Origin: Agapanthus africanus
Lineage: Eukaryota; Streptophyta; Magnoliopsida; Asparagales; Amaryllidaceae
Reading direction: 5' to 3'
Assembly: GCA_030015575.1 (NCBI GenBank)
Contig: CM057344.1
Location: forward strand, 594,216,410 to 594,280,409
DNA length: 64,000 bases
The position numbers and the translations under genes are program-made. The notes under the pieces were generated by a model. That model searched no databases, was not told the origin of the DNA, and was given only the letters and a program-made list of their open reading frames with translations. Position 1 is the first letter of the stretch, and each line of letters begins with the position of its first letter. Positions 20,173-31,300 of the stretch are shown one piece after another.

Positions 20173-22906
20173 TGTTCCCCTACAAATGGCGGCGACGGCG
20201 TGAGGACGTCTAGCCTGAGATTCGGGGCAGATGCTATATGGTTTCATCCGTCTACCTCTCCGAAGATGCCAAGTTGATTTATGGCACCGTGTATCGGAGG
20301 TTTAGACGGATGCGGCCGATGTAGCAGACTTCATTAGATTCCCCCTCGCTAGAGGGGTTTTTGATTGGGGGGACGCTCTTCCCTGCAGGCGCAAGCCCTT
20401 GCAGTTAACTACGCTACCGCATCGCGGAAGCCATTTTCTCCTTCTCCAGAATTTCACTTCGTGTCGTGTGTATTTGTTTTGTTTGTGGTTGCCCGTGGAT
20501 TGTATACGGAGACTGAGTAATGCCGTCGCCCGTAGGACGTGGATTAGTCCAAATCCGTATTTACTTAGATTTGGGTTTGGCGTTTTTAGTTTAAGGATAC
20601 GTTAGCCGTATTGAGGCTAAGATCAACTTAAACGTTCATTAAGGATACGTTAGTCCTGTTTGAGACTAAGATCAACTTAACGTGGTGATTCATTTATTAT
20701 ATGGCCATCGGGACTCGTCACCTCTCTGACGTCGTTGAAGGATTACAACGATAGGTGTCAGAGAAGTTAGGAGATGTACCCTTGAACCAAAGTTGATTTG
20801 GAGTTTTATAGTCCATTTAGATGTTTAAGGATACGTTAGCCGTGTTTGGGGCTAAGATCAACTTAAACGGGACCGTTTAGATCCGGCAAAAGAGCATTTG
20901 GAGGCTCTATTGTTCCAGTTTAGGGACGTGGTGCTCCATGTTCCAGTTTAGGGACGTGGTGGTCCATTGCCAGTTTAGGGACGTGGTGGTCCATCATTAG
21001 TTTAAGGATATTTCGGTCCATCGCCAGTTTAGGGACGTGGTGGTCCATCATTAGTTTAAGGACGTTTCGGTCCACTATTAGTTTAAGAACGTTTCGGTCC
21101 AATATTAGTTTAAGAACGTTTCGGTCCAATATTAGTTTAAGGACGTTTCAGTCCATATTCCAGTTTAGGGACATGGTGGTCCATATGTAGTTTAAGGACG
21201 CTTAAGTCCGTGGGTTTAAGGACCCCACAGTCCGTGTTTTAGTTTAAGGACGCTTAAGTCCGCGGGTTTAAGGACCCCACAGTCCGTGTTTTAGTTTAAG
21301 GACGCTTAAGTCCATGAGTTTAAGGACCCCACAGCCCGTGTTGATGTGTGGTTGTCGGGACCCGTCACCTCTCTGACATCGTTGAAGGATTACAACGATA
21401 GGAGTCAAAAGAGTTCGGAGATGTACCCTCGAACCGGTCGTGAATTGATTTAAGAAAGAGCAGCTGTGCTCAGTCGATTTAATTTGAGGACTTACGGCCA
21501 TGATTGGGCTAAGTCCAGTTGAAAAATATTCAACGTTTTTATTTATTTTTGGTCTATTAGACCTGTGCTAGGGCTTTGCTCACATTTAAATAATGCATTG
21601 CATTACTTTTTATTTTTGTTTGGGCTCTGCCCAGAAAGGATGCAGAGCATCAATTTGTTTTGGGCTCTGCCCATTTATAAGTGATGCAGAGCATCAATTT
21701 TATTTGGGCTCTGCCCTTTTATTGCTTTGCAATTTATTTTGGCCTGCTAGGTCTTTTTGACTTGGGCCTGGCCCTTTAACAAAAGAAATGCATTGCATTT
21801 TTCAGGCGCTTTGCGCCAATCAAAGAGCGCAAGCGCTTGTGGTGATGACACGTGTCATGCAAGCGCAGTGCGCTGCGCTGGTACGCTACGCTTGCGCTGC
21901 TGACACGTGGCGCGCTCTGGTGAGTTGCGCCAATTTCAGAGAGCAAAGCTCTATCTTAAAACGCATAGCGCAAGTAGTTCAGATGCTGACACGTGGTGCT
22001 CTCTGGTGGCTTACGCCAACCCAATAGCGCAACAGTACAGATTTACAAGTGCAAGGCACTATTAACTTGAGAATCTTTTAGATTCCAGAACCAAAGATTC
22101 ATAAAAGAAGTGCAAAGCACTTTTTGTTTTCTTGATCTGATTTAGATCAAAGAAAACAAGTTCCTCTTTTTTTTCTTATTTCAGAGAACCCGAGGTTCAT
22201 AAAAAGTGCAAAGCACTATTTTTATTTGTTTTTTATTGAAGATCATTGATCTTGTTCTTAGATCAATGATCTATTAGAAGAAATTCTTCTATTTTAAAGG
22301 TTTTTACCTTTTTTTCTTCTTGAGATTTCTTCAGAGTTCTCTCTATTTGAAATTTTTGATTTCTCACAAAATGTTGATGCCTTTGAATTGAGGTTTAGGG
22401 TCCTTTTTATAGTGCCCATAAATTAGTTAAAGAGATCTTTCTCTGAGTGATTTGGGGAATTTTCCCCACCGTTGGATCTTTGATCCAAGAGCCTCTATTT
22501 TACAGAAGAAAATCTTCTTGTTTTAACAAGAACAGAAAGATTTCTTTAAAATCTTAATTCTGTTTGGCGCAAATGCCCCAGCGCGTGACACGTGTCAAGC
22601 AGCGCACAGCGCAGCGCGACTGTGCTAGCGCATCTGCGCTGACACGTGTCGCGCAGCGCAAAGCGCAGCGCGACTGCGCTAGCGCATCTGCACTGACACG
22701 TGTCGCGCAGCGCAATGCTTGCGCAACTGAAGCGTTGCTTCCTTTTGTTTTTTAATAGAGCTTTGCTCTGATTGGGCGCGCCTTCTTGGACGCTGCGCTG
22801 ACGTATCAGCGCCTGACACGTGGCGTGTTGCGTCCAAGATTTGAAGCGTTGCTTCAAAATTTGAATTTTGAATTTCAACAGATCTTTGCTCTGATTGGGG
22901 GAAACA
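20173..22906 (-). repeat. 5' LTR of element A (complete, 2,734 bp)
   Basis: In window orientation it opens TGTTCCCCTA and closes GGGGGAAACA. It holds GGAC-N6-GTCC modules at about 20,930-21,340 and the micropalindrome-rich part at about 21,570-22,900. The right flank begins CCTTC; the left flank needed to confirm a target duplication is outside the window. Confidence 0.92.
22402..22411 (-). promoter_or_regulatory. 5' LTR TATA box of element A
   Basis: TATAAAAAGG on the minus strand lies about 495 bp into the LTR, followed by GGACCC. U3 would then be ~0.5 kb and R-U5 ~2.2 kb, so the palindrome-rich DNA beyond it and the GGAC modules would be transcribed. Confidence 0.6.
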
Positions 22907-23226
22907 CCTTCCAGAGATCGAGCCTAGCACTGAATACTTGGACCAGTTTATTGAAGATCCCGAGCTGTAGTTACACTTGTACATATTTCATTTTAGTACT
23001 TTACATTTCTGTTATGCCATTGTTTAGGCATCGCTTTATCCCATGTATTTACTTTTCCATGTACTGTAAAAGAATGTTAATAAATAAAGTTGATGTTTCA
23101 TTACATTTGCTTCTTATGTATATTTCTTTTATATTGCCTAGATACGCTTAGCGTATTTACTTCAGAGTAAATACGTAGCGGCCTCGTCCCGTCCTTTGCC
23201 CGTACACCGGGAAGCGGGGCGTGACA
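22907..23226 (+). repeat. LTR-end remnant of another Ty3/gypsy family (chromovirus-like)
   Basis: It ends GGGAAGCGGGGCGTGACA at 23,226, an ending typical of many plant gypsy LTRs that start TGTCACGCCCC. An AATAAATAAAG signal at about 23,079 and a GATACGCTTAGCG block upstream fit an R-U5 region. Its left part is cut by element A, suggesting A inserted into it. A short frame at 22,907-22,975 looks like a protein end but is too short to call. Confidence 0.5.
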
Positions 23227-23605
23227 CACACACGGTGTTTTCCAGTAACAACATTTACCGTGTGTCCACACAATTGCTGCTGCGAGCAGCATGCATAACC
23301 CATATTGCAATTTTGCTTCACGTTACTATACGGTTTCCAATTACCAAGGCGCATACGATCCAAAATTTTATCCTATACCAGACAGGCGCTATTGACACTA
23401 TTATACTGGGAACAGACAAACACCGACTATATTACCGCTGGACAAAAATATAGGATCCGGAAGACCTAAGGTGCGTCGAGATCAAATGACAATGGATGCT
23501 GATCCTCAGCAAAGGCACGACAGATGTAGCCTATATAAACAACCAGGTCATTATAGGACCAGATGTCCAGGACAGTCAACAGGGGCGGGACCTTCGAGAT
23601 CGTGA
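23227..23605 (+). pseudogene. MULE (Mutator-like) transposase relic, C-terminal part
   Basis: One plus-strand frame reads LPCVHTIAAA (SWIM zinc-finger end), ASRYYTVSNYQGAYDP, FYPIPDRR, GSGRPKVRRDQ and RCSLYKQPGHYRTRCP (CCHC knuckle). This is the order SWIM, YxxxYxxxIxPVPD, GRPK, CCHC known from plant MURA-type transposases. Two in-frame stops lie within, and the catalytic DDE part is absent. The relic is truncated on its left exactly at the LTR end at 23,226. Confidence 0.72.
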
Positions 23606-24068
23606 AGAAGCAACGGAAGGAAAATCAATTAGCGCTTGTAAGAAAACTTGTACAATTTAAATTTTAATATGATCTTTTTTGCATTATTCGTTTAAGGCTA
23701 AGTTACTGTAAACGAGCGTTAAAATTGCAAGATGTAAATTGAGTAGCGAAAAATAACACTTGAATTTACTCATTTTCAACTGAAATAGCTTCTGCGGCAT
23801 ACTGATTTTCTACTACAATGCTGCAAATTTATGCTACGACACATATATCAATTAAATGTTAACAATAATATTAAAGAAATAGATGCCACACGGTCCATGA
23901 TGTTGGATTGAATGCAATTATGAGAGGGCTAAAAGATCGTGTGCCTACATGGGCCCGTTTCCTCCCTCAAGCTTCCGCGACATACTATATTACCCTCTCC
24001 AACGAGTGTCATGGGTTTAGATTGGCAATGGGATGGACTTCAAGTATTAAGAAATTACGTTGGTAACC
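23606..24068 (+). other. Spacer with possible PMD-like remnant
   Basis: Mostly AT-rich with no clear gene. From about 23,885 to 24,065 one open frame reads VHDVGLNAIMRGLKDR, RFLPQASATYYITL and NECHGFRLAMGW, which faintly resembles the start of plant mobile domain proteins. MULE-borne PMD genes are known, so this could be the degraded companion of the MULE relic, but the match is weak. Confidence 0.25.
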
Positions 24069-25279
24069 TGTCACGCCCCGCTTCCCAGAGTACGCTAAGC
24101 TAGGCACGTGACATAGCCAACCATGCTAACTGTGGATAGGAAATATCCTTCCACAGTCACATTACGGCTGTAGAGATATCAAGAACAATAATAAACTATC
24201 TAATACATGTCCATAAGCCAGAATAAAACAAGTCAAGAATAAAATAATGCGGAAGCAAAAGATCCAATACAAGAATAAACTGGAATGTACGTCCCATAAT
24301 GCGGGCTCACATCAGGAATGAAAATACCGAAAGTAAAAGAACTAACTACTAACAAGTCCTCACTGCTCAGCCTGTTGACTGAAATACTCCTGCTCGGCCT
24401 GTAGTGAAGGTAAAGAATCTGGGCCATGCAAAACTCAGACGTCAGTGCGTCATAACATCAAGCAATAATATAAACAGGGGTAACAAGACATGCAGGTATG
24501 ATCATGAATGGTAAAACAGGTAAAACAACCATATAAATCAGGACAGTGAAGGGTAGTGTGCAGTGAGTAATCTAAAGTGGTCTACTGTGTTAACTACTCT
24601 CAAGTCTTTGAAATCAATTTGATGAATTATCGATGTAACTCAATAGTATCCCTTGCGTGCCCAGGATCACAGTCTATGACTCTCGGGCTGAATCCGAGAC
24701 GTGCCGCAAGACAGTAAAGGGTAGTAGGTAATGACGAGTGATGTCAGCAGTATCACCCCGGGGCTGGCCTAGCCCGTAAGACTGATCAGAAAAGGTATCG
24801 AACTGTCGAGTTACAAGTCAGGTTTCATCATTGATTTCCCCATACCCCCAAGTTATATGTTCAAGTCAGGTATTAAATAATCTGGAGCTAATGCCAACAC
24901 AGGATCAGGCAGGTACAGGTTTTTCTGGATAGACAACAGGAAATGTTCGTAGGGACAACATGTCAAGTTTGTTGGCATTAGTAAATAGATCAGGTAACAG
25001 GTCAAGCTATGGTACATCAGGTCAAGTCAGGTAGTATATAGGTATCATGTCATGTCAATAAGTGTACGGTATCACGTCGTGTCAGGTAATGGTATAACAA
25101 GTCATGTCAGGGGTGCACAAATGTCACATGAGTACTCATAATCAAACTAAAATAAGCATGGGTATACAAAACAAGCATGGGGTACTAATGGAACAATAAA
25201 ATGGAACATTGTAATGTGGTATGCAAATAGGTACAGATTAAAACATATGAATGCACGGTTATCGATTTGAGTTAGGGTT
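24069..25279. repeat. Gypsy-type LTR remnant, left part
   Basis: It starts TGTCACGCCCCGCTTCCC, a classic plant gypsy LTR end, and has the usual features of such LTRs: a GCGGAAGCAAAAGA block near 24,250, GACGTGCCGCAAG near 24,700 and multiple GGTCAAGTCAGG motifs. It is cut at 25,279 by the 5' LTR of element B. The last ~448 bp (24,832-25,279) reappear at 56,734-57,191. No coding region is seen. Confidence 0.6.
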
Positions 25280-26215
25280 TGTTTCCACAATTAGAGCAAA
25301 GCTCTGTTCAGAATTTAAAATTTGAATTAAAGCTGCGCTTTTATAAAAGCGCTTCGCTACAACTAGCGCACCCCGTGCAAAGCACATAGGCGCTAGCTCT
25401 AGGTGCGCTGCGCTCCAAGTAGCACACCACGTGCAAAGCACGTGTGCGCTAGCTCTAGGAGCGCTGTGCTCCAATTAGCGCACCATGGGCAGAGCGCATA
25501 AGCGCTAGCGCTGGAATTAAATGTTCCTCACCGTTAGATCAAATATCCAACGGATATGATTAAATCATCAGTTAACAAGAATAAAATTCTGTTGAATCTT
25601 TCCAAACAGAAAAGATTGTGCTCTGAATTTGGAATACCGTTGGATCAATGATCCAATGGTGATTAAAAATCACTGAAATACAGAACAAATTCTGTAAAGA
25701 AAGAAAGATTTCTCAATCTTGTTAAAATAAGAAGATTATCTTCTGTAAATCAGAAGCCCTTGGATCAAGGATCCAACGGTGGGGAAATTCCCAAATCAAT
25801 TGGAGAATAAATCTCTTTAACTGATTAAACAAATCAGCTTCCCCTATATAAAGGACCCAAGACTTCAAGTTAAAAAAGGAGGAACCCTCCCCCCCTAAAC
25901 TTTAAAAAAATCTCAAGAAGAAGAAATAGCTCTCGGCAAAAGAAGATTTTTCTTCAAGGTAAAAAGAATGGTGATGAAAAAACAGATGAAACCATCTCAT
26001 AATTAAAGAGAAGAATTCTCTTCTTAAAAGATCATAGATCTACAAAGACCAAGGTCTTTTATAAAGAGATCAAAAAGATCCTATCATAAAACAAAGAAGT
26101 ACTTACTTCACAGATCATAAATCTATAACACAAATTGTCTTTTTGAGATCATGAACACCACATTATAAAGGGGAGGGGAGAATTATTCAATTCTCTTGGG
26201 ATCACAGATCCATAA
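25280..26215 (+). repeat. 5' LTR of element B, first part
   Basis: It opens TGTTTCCACAATTAGAGC, matching the element-A LTR start, and continues with diverged versions of the same palindromes, for example TTGGATC with GATCCAA at about 25,631. The last five bases before the LTR (GGGTT) are the candidate target duplication but lack a partner. The part ends at the nested insertion (26,216). Confidence 0.88.
25845..25854 (+). promoter_or_regulatory. LTR TATA box of element B
   Basis: TATATAAAGG lies 565 bp into the LTR and is followed by ACCC, matching the element-A box and its GGACCC context. It is the likely start of the genomic transcript. Confidence 0.6.
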
Positions 26216-28342
26216 TGTTGGAGATAGTGCCCTCAGAGTCAATTATTGGATCACAGGCACGTGATTGCAATGATTGAGGGAGGACCTATCCCGGTAGAAC
26301 AGTCTTACTCGAGATGATAGTATGCTATATGGTTTATCTTTATCATCGTGTACTGCTTTAGGTGACCTTTCGAGTCGCTATTGCACGTTGATAGAGCCCC
26401 TAGGATTCTTGCTTGACTACCAGCAGTATGAGGGCGATCATATACGTGAGAGCTGGAGTCTATAAGCACATCCTTAAAAGGTCCCTAGTCGTGGGAGTTT
26501 CGAGACAGGGCATCGATTCTCCAGAGTAGACTAGTGTATACAGTCGAGACCCCGACGAGGGGCGGTGGCCGGTCTCACAAGCCACTGGTGTCAGTTGGTT
26601 CACCTAAGATGTATACAGGTGCTCATTGGGTTATGAGTACACCGGACAGGACTCGCCGGGAACCTGCCAGTTGGGATTATACCAGACGTCAGATAGCAGT
26701 TCCCTGGTGACATGTGTACAGGTTAGTTCATCGACCTGAGATCGTCATTTGTCTCGTGTGAGTTTCCACTGTGCTTTGATTACTACCCTACCACGGCTCA
26801 AAGGAGTCGTGCAAACAGGTTTTAGTTGGGTACAGTCCCGAGCCACATGAAGGCAGTGAGCGGATCTGCAGGGGTTCGTCTCTCCCGGTATTAGGGGTGA
26901 GGTCGCGCTGTGTCTAGGAGAGCCAGAACATGAAAAGTCCTTGGCCAAGGCAGGAGATTTACTGGTAGGTATTCCAGTAGTATCTCAGGGTGTTCTGGGC
27001 TACACTCCGACACGACTTGTACCGCTATTGGGGGTCTGACTTTTACCAACCCCCTAGGCCCGCCATGCGATGCTCATAGACGAACGGACCGGACTGTACG
27101 GATATTGTCACTGACAGGCTCAGTAGGGTGTCAGGATGAGTTCGCTCATCGACGTCCCTTTTGGTCAATACCTGGTAGCCCGTTACGTATTGACTTATAC
27201 CTCTGACGCGCTAGTGGTTAAATCCACAGCCATGGTGTTGACGAGTCTTTAGAGTCCACCACACTCAGTTACTCAGGTTTCGGGCGAAACGCTGTAGAGG
27301 CCGTGTGGAGATATGGCAGAGTTCGATCAGATACATGCGGTATTGCACGGATCATGATCGGACGGTTTTTACTAGCCGGCTTTGGCTTAAGCCGGATCCT
27401 AGTAATTGATAGTGTAGTTTTGTCTCTTTGCATTTGTGTTCAGTGGGAATACAAATGTGGGCATGTATTTGCAGTAGCAGGGTTTTCCTGTAATTTATTA
27501 CGGGATCAGTTTTCTGAAGTTGCCAGTTTGCATTCCGTTCCGGCCGATTTTTCTTCATTCCTTCTCGGTCGGACTTTCTGATGGAGGGTGTTAATTGCAA
27601 GTTTGCAATTAACACTTAGTGGAGGGGTTTCTTGCATTTTTGTAGCCTCTTCATGATGAGATTCCATTCTTGTCCCTATCCTTGCATTTATTGTGATGGT
27701 TAGTGAAAGGGTTTGAGCTTGATTTTGGTGTGACCATTTTCTATTGATAATGATACCTTTTTTTATTCATTATTGATCAAGCCTTTTAAGATGATGATGA
27801 GATTCCTTTTTCTCCACCATGGAGTGAGGGGCCGGCCACTATTCATGAGAGAGAGGGAGAGGTTTCATTTTGGATGAGGGAAAGAAATTCATATCATTTT
27901 CATGCTTGAAAATTATATACACCATCATTCTTCCATAGTTCTCCTCACCTCCATCATTCCATGGCAACTTCACATACCCCAAAGAGACATGGCTACTACA
28001 CTATTCTACAGCATCCCTTGGACGCGTCGGCTAGCCAACTTCGCGCCCGAGTTGCCTCGGTCAAGAGTTGGGAGCCCGTAAAAGATTCCGGCTACGTGGT
28101 GCCCGTTTCGACGAGGAGGTGACGGACGAAGTATCCGCGGGAGATCGGAGTGGAGACGAAGACCGAAGGACACGGATCGCTTGGTATACTTCTCTACCCG
28201 TATTCTAGTTTGCTAGTAGCTAGGTTAATGGTCCGATCCGGGTGAAAAGTGCGCGGTGGTGCCGGTTGCAAGTTTTGCAAAGTTTTTCGTTTCCGCGTTT
28301 CCGGCGTCGGATCAACGGCCGGAGCGCCCCCGTGGGCTTACA
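26216..28342 (+). repeat. 5' LTR of the nested element
   Basis: 2,127 bp, TG to CA, ending immediately before the initiator-Met PBS. No coding region is supported in it; its open frames are short and unlike known proteins. A perfect 13-bp palindrome lies at 27,588-27,615. Confidence 0.95.
27588..27615. repeat. Perfect 13-bp inverted repeat in the nested LTR
   Basis: Arms GTGTTAATTGCAA and TTGCAATTAACAC are separated by GT. The same structure is intact in the other LTR (35,301-35,328). It could mark a 3'-end or regulatory hairpin in the LTR transcript; no function is known to me. Confidence 0.85.
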
Positions 28343-28343
28343 T

Positions 28344-28356
28344 TGGTATCAGAGCC
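28344..28356 (+). other. Primer-binding site of the nested element
   Basis: TGGTATCAGAGCC, complementary to the 3' end of plant initiator methionine tRNA, begins one base after the LTR's terminal CA. Confidence 0.95.
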
Positions 28357-31300
28357 AGGCCGTTAACCTACCTAGCTTGCTTTAGTATGTTTAAAACCCG
28401 ATCGAACAAAAATCGCAAAAACCGTATTTCTAGTGCATGTGTTCTCTGTTGAAATTTTTCCAGCTCCAAAAATTTTTCAGGTCATTGCAGAAAGACATGC
28501 AAGAAATTCTAAGAATTCTGGAAAAATACGGCTCAATGATTCCTTACTACGACCGCGGAAACGCGGCCAAACCCCTGGTTTGGCCGCGGTTCCGCGGTGG
28601 GTAAGAGGAATCGTTGCACCATATTTTCACAGTAAGCTTTTGAATAAGAAATAGGGGTTTTGGGATATTATTTTTTGGCCCAGATTTTCTGTGAGTCCTA
28701 CAGTATTGCTTGGGGCCCACTTGATAAAATTTGTTCGATCGGACATTTTAAACATGCTAGTTCACAGTATTTACATTATATCTGCGACCGTGAATGTCAC
28801 TCGATCGGTAAATCCAGTCTGACTGCTATAGTCCGGTTAGACGGATTTGCGAACATGACATTCACGTTGATGTTCTGTGATTGTGCTGTGTTGTTGCGGA
28901 TCGGTCGTGGGGATAGCCTGGTTGCAGTATTAGTACAGTTCTGTTTTATATGTACATTTGTTATTACGGGGCGAGCGTCCGACATGTGGACTGCCGTCAC
29001 TGCCTGTTTGTATTATTCTTTTGGGGCACGACCAGATCGAGGTCGATGTACCCGTTGTATGTATATTTTACTTTCTGTACTAGGATTACCCCGCGGAGGG
29101 GTGCACGGATAGCCGGGTTCTAGAGGGCAACGAGCCCGCATCTCATGGCATTGAGACGGAGGGGGCTTTACTCTAGAATTGGCGGGCTATTCGCCGCACT
29201 CGTAGGGGGTATAGGTTGACCCAGGAGGGGTGCCCAAGTTACCGGATTCCGTGAAGTGCTGGGTGGTCCATTCACGTTGCTGAAGGGGCTGCCTCGCTTC
29301 AGGTTATGGCGGGTAACTTGCCGCGCCCGTAGGGGTCTAGGATTTCATTGCACAGGCTATCCACACGACCAGGGGAATGTCGGGTTTCAGCAGCGGCTCT
29401 GTGAAACCCGGGGATCCCAGATATCTGTATTGATCTGTGTTGCTATACTTTTCTGTGTTGTTGCATTTTATCACGCCTTGAGCGAAAATTATATATTATA
29501 TATATACTAGTAGTTGTTGTATATGTTTTGCATCCGCGCTAGTCCAGTCCCCGCCCTGTCGTTAGTTAGCTAACCTAACGGGTGATGACGGGACCCAGTG
29601 GCGAATGCGGATGGCATATACGTACGTCAGTATATTTTCGTTCTTTTGTGGTGTGATCAATTGATGGGACTGCGTTGATTCGGATCAATGCAAGATAAAC
29701 AAACCTATTTTGATGTTGTTGGAACACTTTTTCAAAAAGCTGTTATTGCAAGGGCGTTCTCTTTTGTTTTGCACAGTGGTATTCGGTTATGAATATCCAG
29801 CTCCTCAGTCGACGAGGCAAGGGCCGAGATCCCTTCACCGGGAGTGACCCCTTGGACAAAAGTTTGCGTCAGGGCAATAACTTCACTATAGCCGATTACT
29901 TTTGCTTTGCATAGTGGTATTCAGTTGGAATATCCTGCACCTCATTCTACGGGGAAAGAGCCGAGATCCCTTCACCAGGAGTGACCTCTTTAGCAAAGGC
30001 TTTCGTCACTATATTTTTATAAAGCTATCAATTCCTTCAACGATATCAAGTTCTTTACGTTAAAGGTTTTCGCCAGAAACCATTCGTAGCCCTCCGTCGT
30101 TTCAGATGGGTAGCACGTAGTATTCATGCTATGTTTGTTGGCCTTCGTCAAGGCATAGTGTATGGTAGCTGCTTGTTGCCTTTCTGCAGCATAGATAGAT
30201 GCGTTGGTTTAGGACAGTCGTATAGCCTTGTTGGCCTTCGTCAAGGGCTTGTGCGGGTGGGTTCAAATCAACCTGGAGAATGACGGGTAGAACTTGACAT
30301 GTGACTTATGATTTGTTGGCCTTCGTCAAGGTCATAAGAGCATGGGGCAAAAATCCACATCGGGAGTTTCAAAAGAACTGAAACTTGCCAGATATGCGCA
30401 TACCTTCTGGAGTGTGATAACGTGAGCGGATTCCGTCATGTTATCATGCGATGAGAGTTGGATCCCGATTCCCACTGATGAGTTGGTTTACTCCTCGGGT
30501 GATCCCGGCTAATTCTTCTTTCAGGTTTGGGGAAGAATTTGACGTTACAGTGGGAGGTTTCCTGATTAGAAAAAGTGATAACCATTCTGATCTAGGTTAG
30601 AGTGCACGCTGAGTGTTTCTTTTCTCTCTCTCTTTGGCAGCGACCATTGACCCGACCCTAGACTATGACTCAGTGACCAGGTTGACCGAACCTTCTTAAC
30701 ACTGGCTTTTGGATTGTCAGATTTGCAAACCTCATTGCCACTCCTACTTTTACCCTTTTCTCCAGGACACCCCGTATTACTACGAACGTCCACTTCCATT
30801 GGACAAAACCATCGTATGGTTATATACGAACTCGAAGGACTTCGAGGATGGTTTCTGGTTCTGGAGAAAATGAATAGGACTATTCAGTTGTCTTTTCCTT
30901 TCACCTTCTCTCATTGCGAGTACTCCTTAGTTTAGGAGATAGTACACCTATTACGCAAATTGGATAGTCTTCTTCCAAACCATAGGCAGGTGCCGACCGG
31001 TAGGGAATGAAGAAAGCCAATTAGCCTAAACGGTGTACAGAAGGTATTAAGTTAAGACAAAGCAAGGGATTAGTAAGAGGGCAAAGTAAATTACGACTGC
31101 TATTCACGACCAAACCAAGTATTTCTTCGCCAATCCTAAATCACCTATTTCTAAGGTTTATTCGGTTGTCTTTTATCTTCACCTTCTCTCGCATTGCGAG
31201 TGTTCCTAGGACTGGGACAGTACACCCATTACGCTTATTGGATAGTCTTCTTCCAAACCATAGGCTGGTGCCGAACGGTAGGGAAGGAAGAAAACCATTT

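Larger units (their letters stand above)
1..22906 (-). mobile_element. Element A: Ty3/gypsy LTR retrotransposon, Tat clade, with antisense PMD gene
   Basis: Seen: two near-identical LTR copies, a PBS-like site next to the right LTR, a polypurine tract next to the left LTR, and gag, protease, RT, dual RNase H and integrase in Tat order on the minus strand. An oppositely oriented gene lies between integrase and 3' LTR. Known: a second RNase H after the RT-linked one marks the Tat clade (Ogre, Retand, Grande and kin), and Grande-type elements carry an antisense gene in this place. The 3' LTR lacks about 1.04 kb because the window starts inside it, so full length would be near 23.9 kb. The element looks broken, with about half a dozen interruptions in its coding region. 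LTR divergence (about 47 differences over ~1,700 bp, mostly transitions) suggests roughly 1 million years at a grass rate. Confidence 0.93.

Noticed and set aside
22907-22975. Short frame ending in EYLDQFIEDPEL as the end of a host gene
   Set aside because: Only ~23 codons are visible and the following sequence looks like an LTR R-U5 region with a gypsy-type terminus. Too little to call a gene.
28660-29112. 150-codon open frame in the nested element as a possible gag or accessory gene
   Set aside because: No similarity to known retroelement proteins, odd composition, and overlap with the hairpin cluster. Best treated as chance.
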